Source: Paraspadella gotoi
Lineage: Eukaryota > Chaetognatha
Length of the DNA: 64,000 nucleotides
Assembly: GCA_051294375.1 (NCBI GenBank)
Contig: CM119271.1
Location: forward strand, 10,729,376 to 10,793,375
Reading direction: 5' to 3'
In this document: positions 46,901-57,185 of the stretch, one piece after another
How positions within the stretch are numbered: the stretch's first letter is position 1
How the letters are laid out: each line of letters starts with the position of its first letter
Program-made: the position numbers and the translations under genes
The notes under the pieces: model-generated
The model's input: the letters and a program-made list of their open reading frames with translations, nothing else
What the model was told of the DNA's origin: nothing
Database searches by the model: none

Positions 46901-49900
46901 CTAAAAGAATTTTCTTCTTATTCAGTACTATCTTTACGGCATTTAAATTAATTACTGTATTATTTCTAGTAATGAAAAGAATAGTTTTTTTTATTTTTAT
47001 TTATAAGAATTTACTTTATAAAAAAATATTTACCTTTTTCACATGTTGTCCCCTCCCATCCAGGAAGGCACGAGCAATTGAATGAATCAAAATTATCAGA
47101 GCATAAACCTCCGTTCTTGCAAGGATGCGATGCACAATGATTTATGGCTAAAGAACAAAACAAATTATAATTGAGTATTTACCTAGTTTGTATTCTCCAT
47201 CAATACCTTCAGAACATATGGTACCATCTCCATCATTGGAAGCAATGGTAGACAATTGAAGAAATACCTAGTTGTGCAAGGCTCATTCAGTGCAAGGATA
47301 TGGATTTGCAGAGATTTCTTTCTGTATTAAATTGTATTCAAGGAAAAAAATCGCAAATTTTGATCAAATAATGTGTTTTAGATTTTTCTGAAAACCATGA
47401 CCAAGTAAATTACTGTTTTCATAAAGATGCAAGAGCAATTAAAAGAATTTTATATAGTTAGAACATGATCCTCCATTTTTGCAAGAGTTTGAATAACAGT
47501 GATTTATGGCTGAGGAACAAAACATTTTTTTTGTGTTGAGACATCAAACACAGCTTGCGCTACGATTCATGAGTTTACCTTCTGAACAATTTTGGCCTTC
47601 CCATCCACTGGCACAAGAGCAGTTGTAATAGTCTTTGAAGTTGTTACAAGTTGCTCCATTGAAACAAGGATTGGAGATGCACAAATTTCGTTCTAATTTG
47701 AGGTGACATGATTCAAATATTAACAAAATAAATCAAAAAGTTTACTGTTTATATAACTTACCCCTTTCACAAGTTGGTCCCTCCCATCCCGACAGGCATG
47801 AGCAATTAAAATAATCTTTATTATTAAAGCATAACCCTCCATTTTTACAAGGGTTTGATTGACAATTGTTCATCACTGTAGATAAAAGATTTTATAATTT
47901 AAATTTAGTGGTACTGATCTACGAGCCAATAAGAAAAATAAAATAAAATTCAGCTCCTTGTATTTTGATGCTAGTGCGGAGTACAATAAGTATTCCCCGA
48001 TCTAATACTTAAGGGAGTGGTCTTTTCATACAATTGAAACATTCTTTGAAATATTTTCCACTTCATTGATAGGGAAGCCAGGTACTCTGGGAGTGAATAA
48101 ACGAGACTGTGAGAGAGTCTTGATTGAAAGCTTGCAGGGACCTGCTATGTCATTATCTTGTAAGAGTGATGGAGGCCTTAAACCACCAAAGCCTGTCCAA
48201 AGTCAGGGGCAAGATAGCTTATTTATTAAATGAATGGATAATTTTATATTGGTTGTACCAATTTCATAAGAACTTGTCTGACTAACTTTTAAATATCATG
48301 AGCTGTATTAATTTATTTATAATCAGGATATTTGAAATAGTATTAGAGTTAACCGGATTCTTTTGTTAAAAATATTACCTTCTGTGCAATTATCTCCTGT
48401 CCAACCAGAGGAGCAAGTGCATATGAACAAAGCAGGAATGTTTAAACCAATAGTATTTGAGCAAGTTCCTCCATTAGCGCAGGGATTTGGCTGGCACACT
48501 GGTTTTTCTATAATTTTTAAAATAATGATAAATAAATAACATAAAAATAGAATTTTGTCGATTTTGAACTTTGTTATTGTTCTTTTTGTGTTTTTTTTTA
48601 ATACAATATTTTTTTTCTTTTTGACATCATTAATTTCATATTTTAATGTAATGTATGTATTTATAAACATATATCTTAATATACTGTATATTTGACAGAT
48701 CCGTTTTTAAGCACTCACCATTTTCACAAGTTGGTCCCTCCCATCCAGAAAAACAAGAACAATTAAATGTATCCACATTATTGTAGCACGATCCCCCATT
48801 TTTGCAAGGGTTTGAATAACAATGATCAATTGCTATGACGAAAAATTTGAATGCATTGCTGCTCTTATAACGAGATCAATTTTACAGCAAGATTACCTAG
48901 AGAACAGTTTTCTCCCTCCCATCCACGTCCGCAGGAGCAGTTGTAAAAGGTAACAAAATTTTGGCACGTTGCTCCATTGAGACAAGGATTGGATACGCAC
49001 AAGTCTTTTTCTAAACCCAAAAGGAAATATTGATCTATTATTAAAACTAGTTTGATTATTATAATTATTATTATTATTATTATTATTATTATAATAACCT
49101 TCGCTGCAATTGAATCCCTTCCACCCAAAGGGACACAGGCATTTGTAAGAATTGTTTTCAGCGTAGCAAGTTCCTCCGTTTAAGCAGGGACTGGACTGAC
49201 ATTCAACGCTTGCTGTTTTGATATAACCATATTAATAATAAAACATCGTAGTCAACAGTTTTTCCATGGCATTTGATACTTACGTTGGGAACAGTTGTCG
49301 CCTTGCCATCCGCCCAAACAGACGCAAATAAAACTATCGGAAAGATTAACGCATGTCGCTCCATTCATGCAAGGCTTTGAGCTGCACGCGTTTGCCGGGA
49401 GATAACCTGCATAGATTTTTGAATAAGAAATATTGGGAATACTAATGTAGTAAAGGAGGTAGAAAAGTTTTTATACGTATTATTTGATTTTGTAGAAAAA
49501 TTATAGGTACCTCCTTACCATAGATTTTGTTCCGTATATCTTGTCCCCTTATGATGGCGTTTTGAACTCCGCTATCTCTCAGACCAATTTCAAAGAGTCC
49601 CTCTTGATGAACAGATTGTTTCGCCGTAGCTAAGGATGCTCCCGATTCGATTAATTCTTCAACGATCAAAGTTAATCGCAACCGAATCGTCATTCTCAAC
49701 GCCGTTTCTCCCGCCAAAGTTTTGGCGTCGATTTCAATCCTACTCTCGATGAGAAATTTCGTCAGTTTTACGTAGCCCCTCGAGCTAGCTTTGTGCAAGG
49801 CCGTTTCCCCTTCCACATCGGTTGCGTTCACACGCGCCCCCTTTGATACAAGAAATTTCGCAAGCGTTAAGTCATCGTTAAATATCGCGAAGTGCAAAGG

Positions 49901-51651
49901 AGTCAAGTATTTTTCGTTTATCGCGTTTAAATTTCCCCCGTTATCCGCCAAGAGCTTCGCCATTTTTAAAGACCCTCGTCGAACCGCGTCGTGCAACGGA
50001 GTGTTTCCGATGTTGTTTCTCGCGTTCACGTCGGCTCCGCTCTGGATGAGAATCCCGGCAATATTTTCGCGATCCCACCCAGCGGCCAAATGCAGAGCGG
50101 TCTCGTTTGAATAATCAGCTAAATTGACGTCGGCCCCTCGTTGCACGAGAGCTGCCACAATATCAAAGCGATCGAATTGATTGATTGATAGATGCAGCGG
50201 AGTCCTCTCGTCGACCGTTCGCGCGTTGACGTTCGCACCATTGTCCAATAAAAAGACGGTCATGTTTAAAAATCCTCTGAATGAAGAATCGTGAAGAGGA
50301 GCGTATCCGTTATTGTCGACTGCGTTAACGTTCGAACCATTTTTGATCAAAAGTTCGGCGATGCTTTGATGATTCCACCAAGCCGCCATGTGCAATGCGG
50401 TTGCGTTAGATCGATCGGCTAAATTAACGTCCGCTCCACGATCGATCAAAACCCGAACGACTTCCACGCGACCCAACGTCAACGTCGCTTTCAGCAAAGG
50501 AGTTTCCTGTTTAAAATTTCGCGCGTCAATTTCCGCTCCGTTGTCCAATAAAAATTGGGTAATCTCGAGGAATCCCTTGAAGGACGAATCGTGCAAAGGC
50601 GAATCGCCCCATTTATCTCTCGCCCTCAAATCGAATCCGTTGTCGACGAGGTATTTCACGATATCCCGATATCCCATCCACGTCGAAAGGTGCAGAGCGG
50701 TTTGATCGTTTCCGTTCTTCGAGTCCTTTGTCGCGTTGGCTTCGACCAATTTTTTCACGAAGCTCGATCGGTTTCTTCCAGCCGCAAAGTGAAGCGGCGT
50801 TTGACCCTTGTCGTTTCTCGAGTCGACGACGGCGCCGATCGAGATCAAATAATCCAGAGTTTCCGACTGGTTCATAATCACCGAGGCAAAGAGCGGACTA
50901 AAGCCCGCGGCGTTCTTCAGCTCGAGATCCGCCCCTTCGTTCGCGAGTATTCGAGCCACTTTGGTGAATCCGTGAACGGCGGAATAGAAGAGGGAAGTTT
51001 CTTTGCGAACGTTTCTGGCATCAACGTCCGCTCCGCGATGGAGCAAATACTGAACCATCGTCTCTCGGTCGGTGAAAGCCGCCAAATGCAAGGCCGTCAA
51101 TTGGGCCGAGGTTCGTTGTTCTATGTCGACGCCCACGTCGAGCAGGTATTCCACCAGCGGTTGGTGACCGTAAGTCACGGCAAAGTGAAAACAAGTGAAC
51201 GAGTATAATTTGGGATAATCGGCGTCGAGCACTGCCGACGACCCGTACGCTTGGATGGCGAGTTTGACGTAGGCAACGTTGCCTTGGTGGCATCTTACCA
51301 TCAACTTGAAGACGTCCATCTGTTGTTTTAAATGGTTTTGTTATTATAATTAAACTTATATTTATAATAATATTATATTATAAGTATAATGATAATATAT
51401 ACTTTTTTATAAATATCGAACAATTTATTATTTATTATTGCAATCTTTCTTTGTGAAGAATAAGTAATAATTTAAAATTATGATCCAAGGTATATTTTCT
51501 ATTCTCGATTCTATTTTCTTGTCAAAAAGGGCAAGATAGCTTATTTATTAAATGAATTTTTATTATTGGTTGTACCAATTTCATGTAAAATAATTTGAAA
51601 GAACCTGCGCCGTTGAAGTCCCGACCAAGACAATAGAATGCAGACGAATAA
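29477..51651 (-). CDS. Gene B: ankyrin / expanded-EGF / SEA type I membrane protein (assembly scrambled inside)
   Basis: Paralogue of gene A with the same exon plan. 5' part: signal exon 51605-51651 (ends VGTSTAQ), ankyrin exon 49519-51319 (17 repeats, 600 codons), EGF1-5 at 49284-49406, 49099-49212, 48897-49010, 48719-48832, 48379-48507, EGF6 at 47762-47875. 3' part: last EGF 31533-31646; SEA exons 31305-31411, 31144-31224, 30965-31040; linker 30858-30899; TM 30353-30475 ([19 protein letters not shown], then RRRRSK); tail 29477-29661. Several exon lengths equal gene A's exactly (129, 81, 76, 42, 123). The SEA segment has PGSVIV. The tail has LYEEINVD and an Asp/Asn run. Between EGF6 and the last EGF lie dozens of symmetric 114-nt EGF exons. 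The stretch 33980-41127 contains gaps, inverted blocks and an insertion, so the true EGF number is unknown; about 33 if 41.1-51.7 kb is contiguous. Confidence 0.75.
29820..30250. repeat. Degenerate CCTAA-type (telomere-like) tract in gene B intron
   Basis: Repeated words CCTAATCC, CCCTAACC, CCTTAACC over about 430 bp, between the TM and tail exons. It matches the complement of the gene A tract at 16670-16850. It is degenerate and internal, hence an interstitial repeat. Confidence 0.65.
30552..30805 (+). repeat. Hairpin-ended dispersed repeat (R2), copy in gene B intron
   Basis: Same element as 5588-5850 in opposite orientation, with the end hairpin GGCGGTATATTCACACCGCC. It lies between the linker and TM exons. 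The duplicate at 41380-41625 has lost the left half of the hairpin. Confidence 0.75.
31533..33979 (-). CDS. Gene B 3' EGF exon block (12 intact EGFs and one cut by a gap)
   Basis: About twelve EGF exons at roughly 180-bp spacing, at about 31533, 31810, 31995, 32165, 32350, 32635, 32815, 33015, 33190, 33400, 33590 and 33770, then one cut at the gap. Each has six Cys in C-x3-NPC-x-NG-x2-C order with F/Y-x-C-S-C and GW.G..C. Two types alternate: [12 protein letters not shown].. and SNPCKNGG.C.... . All reading frames are intact, unlike the near-duplicate at 42345-44760, so this is probably the more accurate copy. Introns are short (about 55-170 bp) and exons are symmetric, so single EGFs can be gained or lost without frame change. 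Confidence 0.8.
33980..34004. other. Assembly gap (25 N) at an orientation switch
   Basis: Left of the gap the EGF exons read on minus; right of it the sequence is the plus-strand copy of the gene B EGF5 exon (native copy 48379-48507). Confidence 0.95.
34005..37983 (+). pseudogene. Inverted copy of gene B EGF5-onward block, with breaks
   Basis: Mirror image of about 48440 down to 44950: EGF5 fragment (34005), then the R1 repeat, then EGF exons on plus at about 34885, 35065, 35240, 35435, 35605, 35855, 36095, 36295, 36465 onward. Several are broken by indels relative to the minus copies (for example one EGF near 35300-35345 lacks its GW.GPTC part; others have single-base shifts). It contains two tandem R1 copies where the native side has one. 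No promoter or ankyrin exon belongs to it. Assembly artefact or decayed inverted duplication. Confidence 0.7.
34172..34815 (+). repeat. Dispersed repeat R1, two tandem copies
   Basis: About 320-bp element starting ATTGGTACAACC, with landmarks AAGCTATCTTGCCC, CTTTGGACAGGCTTTGG, GCAGGTCCCTGCAAGCTTTC, CCTGGCTTCCCTATCAATGA, and ending near CAAGGAGCTGAATTT. Copies start at 34172 and 34498. Further copies: 47943-48262, 52762-52982, 56308-56640, 61285-61635; fragments at 29403-29453 and 51525-51585. It is non-coding, probably a non-autonomous mobile element. Confidence 0.75.
37984..39230 (-). pseudogene. Further partial duplicate of the EGF array, truncated by a 258-N gap and an insertion
   Basis: EGF exons on minus at about 38090 (cut by N 38111-38368), 38385, 38630, 38810, 39020 and 39200. 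The last is cut mid-exon at about 39236, where unrelated sequence starts. The content repeats about 45030-46200. Orientation flips at about 37983 inside an EGF exon, which no functional gene would carry. Confidence 0.65.
39231..41127. mobile_element. Insertion with tandem about 480-bp repeats, possibly Penelope-like remnant
   Basis: Unrelated sequence inserted in the EGF array. 39240-39540 is GC-rich with no intact gene. 40030-40500 and 40530-41000 are tandem copies of about 480 bp, sharing TTTCATCTTCAC, CACAAACTGGCTCTAT, AATTGACCACTA, CT-rich runs and TTTCAAATTCACTAAC. The second copy ends with a hammerhead-like motif. Tandem terminal repeats with hammerhead motifs are typical of Penelope-like elements, but no reverse transcriptase is visible here. 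Confidence 0.4.
40996..41031 (+). ncRNA. Hammerhead-ribozyme-like core motif
   Basis: CTGAATGA, then a stem-loop GGCTT/AAGCC, then CGAAAC and ATGTC. This follows the hammerhead layout CUGANGA / stem II / GAAA / stem III, with one extra base in the first box. The surrounding assembly has many single-base indels, so the extra A may be an error. Activity cannot be judged from sequence. Confidence 0.35.
41128..44760 (-). pseudogene. Near-duplicate of gene B 3' end (TM, SEA and EGF exons) with many small indels
   Basis: Matches 30310-33979 in order and orientation, including introns and the R2 repeat. It has frequent one- or two-base losses and gains, several inside exons (for example around 42795-42885, 43185-43230, 43555 and 44030-44250), breaking most frames. 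It stops just beyond the TM exon; there is no tail exon. Either a recent decayed duplication or, more likely, the same locus represented twice with uncorrected reads. Confidence 0.7.
41380..41625 (+). repeat. Hairpin-ended dispersed repeat (R2), copy in the duplicated block
   Basis: Duplicate of 30552-30805 within the duplicated block. The left half of the hairpin is missing and small indels are present. Confidence 0.7.
44735..47692 (-). repeat. Higher-order repeat: seven-EGF unit of about 1.42 kb
   Basis: Exons recur in a fixed order by their first residues: NLCISNPC, (H/L)[44 protein letters not shown]. Unit starts are about 47577, 46152 and 44735 (spacings about 1425 and 1417 bp); the third unit is incomplete and then diverges. 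Introns repeat too, so the whole genomic segment was duplicated. One EGF at 47210-47310 is garbled and one at 47427-47510 lacks a segment. Confidence 0.75.
47943..48262 (-). repeat. Dispersed repeat R1, copy in gene B intron
   Basis: Native-side copy in the intron between EGF5 and EGF6; mirror of the copies at 34172-34815. Confidence 0.75.
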
Positions 51652-54600
51652 CTGAAGTTAAAAATTAAATGTATACAAAGTTTTAAATGAAATGTTGGAT
51701 AATATTGCTTTTTAACGATTATAATAAGTTTTTTATGTTGAAAAAATACTTAGAAAACTCTTTTTTTTATAAATACTATTTTTTTATTTTAAAAATATAT
51801 ACCTTCATTCCAAGATTCATGATTTTGATTAACAATTGCATGCGAAGAGAGTCATAATTAATTTAATTAAAAATAATAATTTTCTTCAGATGGCAAGCTG
51901 TAGTCGTCTTTATTTCCTTGACGTTGCTGCAAGACGAAAAGGCAAGGGTTTTTAATCTTTGACATTAGTTATTAATTTTAAAAGTAAAAATAAAAAACTT
52001 TATATACTAGAAAGATAATGCTCTTTCAGTTTTAGAACAGAACAAAATTATGTACCCAGGAAAAAGTAAAAAAAGATCAAGAAAACCAGTTTTAATTCGA
52101 CGAATTCCGATCGAAGCGGATAAACTCCGACCGAATTTGAAATATTTTTGGTCGGTCGGTCGTTGGTTATTAAGAATTTATATCATATTTAATACTATTG
52201 TTTAATTTTCCTATAAAGTCATCAAGGCGTTATAAAGAAAATTAGGAAAAAGTATTTTAACCCAGCTGCATAGATCCTATCTTTACTTCCAGAAGACAAT
52301 ACTAACATCCCCATCCAATTAATATATAAAGTTATAAACATTTGAACGTTTACATGATTAAAAAGAGAGTATAAGAGAGAGAAATAAAAGTACATAATTA
52401 AACTAAATATAAATTCATATACTATATTAGATATTTCAAAATCTAAAAACCTAAAAGTCCAATTCATTTTTATATAAAAACTGTATTTAAATAAGAAATT
52501 ATTTTTAGTAATTTCATAACTTAACAAATCGCGAGAGAGGGTCGCTTCCTCAGTCATCTCAAATTTAAGGTTTCGTAAGGATCATATTTTTTTTTGGGTG
52601 CATTGAAAGTCGAAATATTTGTTACGTTTTCAAACCCGTCTGAGTGGAAAGTGGAATTTAGCGAATCGAATTAAAACCGACAAATCAGAGAAAAACGTCG
52701 ATCTTTCGGTTACTGATGGACAGGGGCAATAAAGTTTATGGAGCAAAGGGGGACAAAAATATGAAATATGATACTTCATTGATAGGAAGCCAGGTACTCT
52801 TGGAGTGAATAAACGAGACTGTGAGAAAATCTTGATTTGAAAGCTTGCAGGGACTGCTACGTTGTCATTTTCTTGTAGAGTGATGGAGGCCTTAAACACC
52901 CCAAAGCCTGTCCAAAGTCAGGGGCAAGATAGCTTAATCATTAAATGAATGATAATTTTTATATTGATTGTACCATTTCATAAAGGATCGTCGTTATCTA
53001 CCTTATGATCTTCGTCTTCTACGGCGCCTCTTTCTTTCTTTTTTCTTTTTCTTCTTTCCTCCTCCTCCTCCTCCTCCTTCCTCCTCCACGACCTTCTGGC
53101 CCGGTTCCTCCGCACGAGCCGGTATTCCGCCCTGGTAAGTTTTAAAATCTCATTCGACGGTCGTATAATTCGAGCGGGTAAGTTCTTTAAAAAACTTTTT
53201 CGGTGGGAACGTCTTTGTAATGATGACGTCAATGAGAATAATTTAATAAGACTTTCTGTGTCTCGTTTCTAGTCTGAGACAATTCAATCATATCAGTCTC
53301 CAACTTCAGGTACTATATATGGTATAGCGAACCTTTAGTAATTAAAATCAAACAATCATGAAATAAAAATTCTTACACACAAGTCCCATTAAAAAAAATT
53401 CACGCTCCGGATGCGGATGACCTTCACCAAACGTCACGGTAAGGCACTCCACAAGCTTCGGCCGACGTCGCTCGTTTAGTGAAACGCCATCATCGCCATT
53501 TTTAAATACAGAATGTCGCGCACTGTCTCCAGTATATCAAGCTACTGTAGCTCTTTTGACTCCATTCTTGCTTTTGTGCCTCTTACCTCGTGCTTTCGTT
53601 TCGATGGATCTCTTACAGACAGGGAGCAAAAGGCAGTCAGGTTAACAGCCCTGGGGACTCCTAATAAGTCTGGCGATCCCAAGTGTTGATAAGTGCCTAG
53701 TAAGACGCTAGATTAAATTATACTCAAGGCGGGTTTTGCTATACTTGTGTTGAATAGAAAATCACTATACGCATACTGTCTTTCCTTATATTACATTGTC
53801 ACTTCAAAATTTTCTATCTTTAACTTTAACAAGCTTTAATACACCGTTCTTCTTCCTGCGCTGTACTCCCGATTATCTTGTCTATCGTCTCCTGGGTTCA
53901 TTTGAGACGGAAACTACTCAGCCATTCTTCGTTCAGAATCTGTTTTTTTGAGAAAAAGAAAGAAAAATTATTATTGCGAAGATAAAAAATACGTTGTCAC
54001 TTTGTCATTTCTTTATTACAAAGGCTAGTCATACCAAAATATCAAACCACAATTCTCCCGAAGATCCGACCACAATGAGTGAAGAAGTATCTGCGTCTAT
54101 CTACTAACATCTCAGAGAAGAGGATCGAATGTAAAGAGTTTTGACATGTTCATTGGTTCGGAAGCTCGCGGTTTCCATCAGCGACCAAGCAGGACTTCCG
54201 CGAGTATCCATGCTTTTCTGCTGGTGTATCGCCCCGCGCGCGATCCTTTCTGCTTTGTCGGTTTGAATCGTGGGTCCGGTTCACCGCTAGAATTATACAT
54301 CACTTTCCGACCAGCATATACAAACGATTTGGGAAACTTCTGCTGCGAAGTCGTCGACTATTTCCGGTTTCGGTTCAAACACTCTCACGCGCCCCCTGAT
54401 ACAGATCCTTGCACGCGGCACCTCCTGCCGTCCCTCAGGCGAGCCCACGGCCCTCCAGCTCGGTGTCTTCCGCCGGACAGGCTAGAGCAGCGGCACTCAG
54501 TCGGAAGAGAGGTTGAGACTATCGATGCAACGTAACCGGCACTGGCGGCGCCGGTGTGATTCTTCCTCTAGCACATTCTCGAGCTCAGGTGTGGAGATCG

Positions 54601-55198
54601 ATCGTATCCGCGCATCCACGAAGCGAACGCGACGCATCTGGTGCCGCTCGTGGTACGCTCGACACTGAGGAAACAACACAAGTTTTTGCATGTGACCGTT
54701 GTTTCTCAAAAGCATGCTCCCGTATTCGATCTATCATTAGAGAGGGAAGCTGTAAGGGTCATTAGGGTGCAAAAAACGAAGGTGGCTTGAAGGAAAAAAA
54801 TTACAAGTTTTCGTTGGATCTTATTCGGTTGGAAGATAGGAGAGAAGAGAGAAGAGAGAGAGAAGGAAGGCTGAGACTGTACGACAAGAGACTGAGAGGA
54901 TAGAAGACGAGACAGACAACAGACGATAGATACGAAGAGAGGAGAAGAGAAGGAGAGAAGAGTGTCGTGGATGTTCTGTTGTGAATTGAAAGTTCCTGAT
55001 CAAGAGTGAGAAGGGGTGATAAAATATGACAAGAAAATACACAAAAAAAAAAAAGACTCTTGTAGTATAGTAATATATTTTGTTCAACAATGAACAGGTA
55101 CACAATAGTACACCAAACATTACTTATAGTACTTTTAGTACTTACTAGAAATTATCTTTCCAACGCGAAATTATTTTTCATTTTAAAACTGTATTGAC
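51652..55198. other. Intergenic region with R1 copies and GC-richer patches
   Basis: AT-rich to about 52600. There is an R1 copy at 52762-52982 (minus) and a fragment at 51525-51585. A CCT-rich tract lies at 53050-53090. A GC-richer stretch at 54130-54770 has an open frame on plus (54146-54535) without recognisable domains. GA-rich sequence occupies 54835-54960. The missing 3' exons of the methyltransferase should lie here but I could not identify them. Confidence 0.4.
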
Positions 55199-56876
55199 CT
55201 GTCTTCAAGACTCTGTACAGTTCCTTCGCCGCGACGTCGGGTCTCGGAATATCGTGCACGACGTCGTAGACGACGACGGCGTCGAACTTTCCCGTCCACT
55301 CGGAAGGTAAGTTCTCCGCGTTTTGAACTTGGTAAGTCAGATTCGGTAAATTCGCTTCCATCTTCTTTCTGTTATGAAAATGAATAATGAATTAAGAAAA
55401 AGTTATTTTTTTCCTTTGCCGTTATTTGATTAATACAATAATTTCATCAATCAGTCAGTAATTAATTAAATAATTAATTCATGCAAAAATTAAATCTTTA
55501 AGTCATTGATTCATTTGAACATTTAATCATTCTCAGAAAGAGCCGGTCAAACATTTCATAATTCATTAAGTCATTCAATCAATCATTCATTTAAAACAAA
55601 TCAATCAAATAGGCAATCATTCAGTAAATATTTCACTAAATCGTTCAGTCAATCATAAAGTCATTCATCATGTAAACAAATAAACTTTGTTCTCTCTTCA
55701 ATCAATACCGTATTAATATAAATAATTAAATAAATTAAATAATAATTAAATAATGAAACTCGCTCGTTGGCCGCTTCAATCTGCTCGCTCCCGATGTCCG
55801 AAGCCCAGAACCGACTCTCCGGAAACTTCTCGGCCAAGAGTCTCGACAAGACCCCGTGGGAACACCCCAGCTCGCAGACGTCCAGCCCGGGCGGAGTGGA
55901 GGCCTTGGACCAAAGAGCGACGTNNNNNNNNNNAAACAAAAAAACAAAAAACAATAAAACAACAAAAGGAAAATGAAAAAAAAAAGAAAAAAAAACCACA
56001 AGAATAAAATATAAAAAACGCACAATTAAATACTAAGTAACATAAACAGCAATAACCTACCGAAACAAAAAAAGGAAAAAAAAAATTAAATCTGACCTGG
56101 AATAAGGAATGCCCCGTGGCCCGTCCTTTTGAAAGGCCCTGACGAGATCTTCGGAGACGCCGGCGAACATCAGCACGGACCACGAGTAGAGGGCGTAGGT
56201 CTCCCCGTATTTGAATGACAAACTCTTGGCTCTCTCCTATATATATGGACGGAATCGAAATTGGCTAAATTGATATGAAAATCAAATCTATTCAAAATGA
56301 AATGAAATTGGTACGACCAATATAAGAATTATGCATTCATTTGATAAATAAGCCATCTTGCCCCCGACTTCGGACAGGCTTTGGTGGCTTAAGGCCTACA
56401 TCACTCTTACAAGAAAATGACATAGCAGGTCCCTGCAAGCTTTCAATCAAGACTCTCTCTCAGTCTCATTATTCACTCCAAGAGCTCCTGGCTTCCCTAT
56501 CAATGAAGTGGGTGGTATAATATTTCAAAGAATGTTTCAATTGTATGACAAGACCACTCCCTTAAGTATTAAATCGGGGAATACTATATTGTACTACGAA
56601 CTAGCATCAAAATACAAGGAGCTGAATTTTATAAAATTAGTACAACCAATATAAGGTATCTTGCCCCCGACTTTATTTCGCTTGTGAGACAATCGCCCAA
56701 AGCACCTGGTTTTCCTATAAACGGTTTCAATTGTATAAGTATTTAAAAGTTTGAAGCATTAATGTTCACGCAACTGTCTCTCATTAGCTTCATCTTAGTG
56801 ATAATTACATCTTGTTTCAAGTACATCTATATTTTTTCTCTTTTTCGTGCACTCATTCTCCCCGCATGTTGCTCTA

Positions 56877-56923
<47 letters not shown>

Positions 56924-57185
56924 ACCTCACCTCAGACAAGTAATACTTCCCCTCTCCCTCCGCCAACTCCACGATATCTCCAGTCACGACGGCGCCGAGC
57001 CATTCCCTCACGTATCTCTCCTTGAGACCGAGCGACGCCGCCAGACCGGCGCTATCGACGCCGCTTTCCTTGGAGGCTTTCTCCAACTCGTCGAAGAGGC
57101 GAAGGCGGTTTCCGATGCCGATGGCGAGGGACAGCATTCCGTCGCCGACGATGCGACTCAAGCGGGATTCGAAATCGGGAGGCAT
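55199..57185 (-). CDS. Winged-helix SAM-dependent methyltransferase (partial, gap inside)
   Basis: Four exons: 56931-57185 (ATG at 57185; MPPDFESRLSRIVGDGML, helical/winged-helix N-domain), 56097-56236 (contains SWSVLMFAGVSEDL), 55764-55923 (5' edge lost in the 10-N gap) and 55199-55368. The third holds SAM motif I (DVCELGCSHGVLSRLLAEKF) and a SDIGSEQIEAA segment. The fourth holds DAVVVYDVVHDIPRP, the post-I/II region. The architecture matches the Rv2258c-like methyltransferase family also found in nematodes and arthropods. The intron between exons 3 and 4 appears to be GC-AG (GA|GCGAGT), needed for the phase. The C-terminal exons are not found. The substrate is unknown. Confidence 0.75.
56308..56640 (+). 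repeat. Dispersed repeat R1, copy in methyltransferase intron
   Basis: Full-length copy between methyltransferase exons 1 and 2, followed by a second partial copy at about 56640-56700. Its mirror image is at 61285-61635. Confidence 0.75.

Noticed and set aside
52978-53232. Basic Lys/Arg/Glu-rich protein on minus
   Set aside because: Driven by a CCT/TTC-rich low-complexity tract adjoining an R1 repeat.
54146-54535. 129-codon open frame on plus
   Set aside because: No recognisable domain, no splice or start context, and composition typical of a GC-richer repeat patch.
54690-54765. Zinc-finger-like CDRCFSKAC fragment
   Set aside because: Only one CxxC and no matching His/His or second CxxC spacing; too short.
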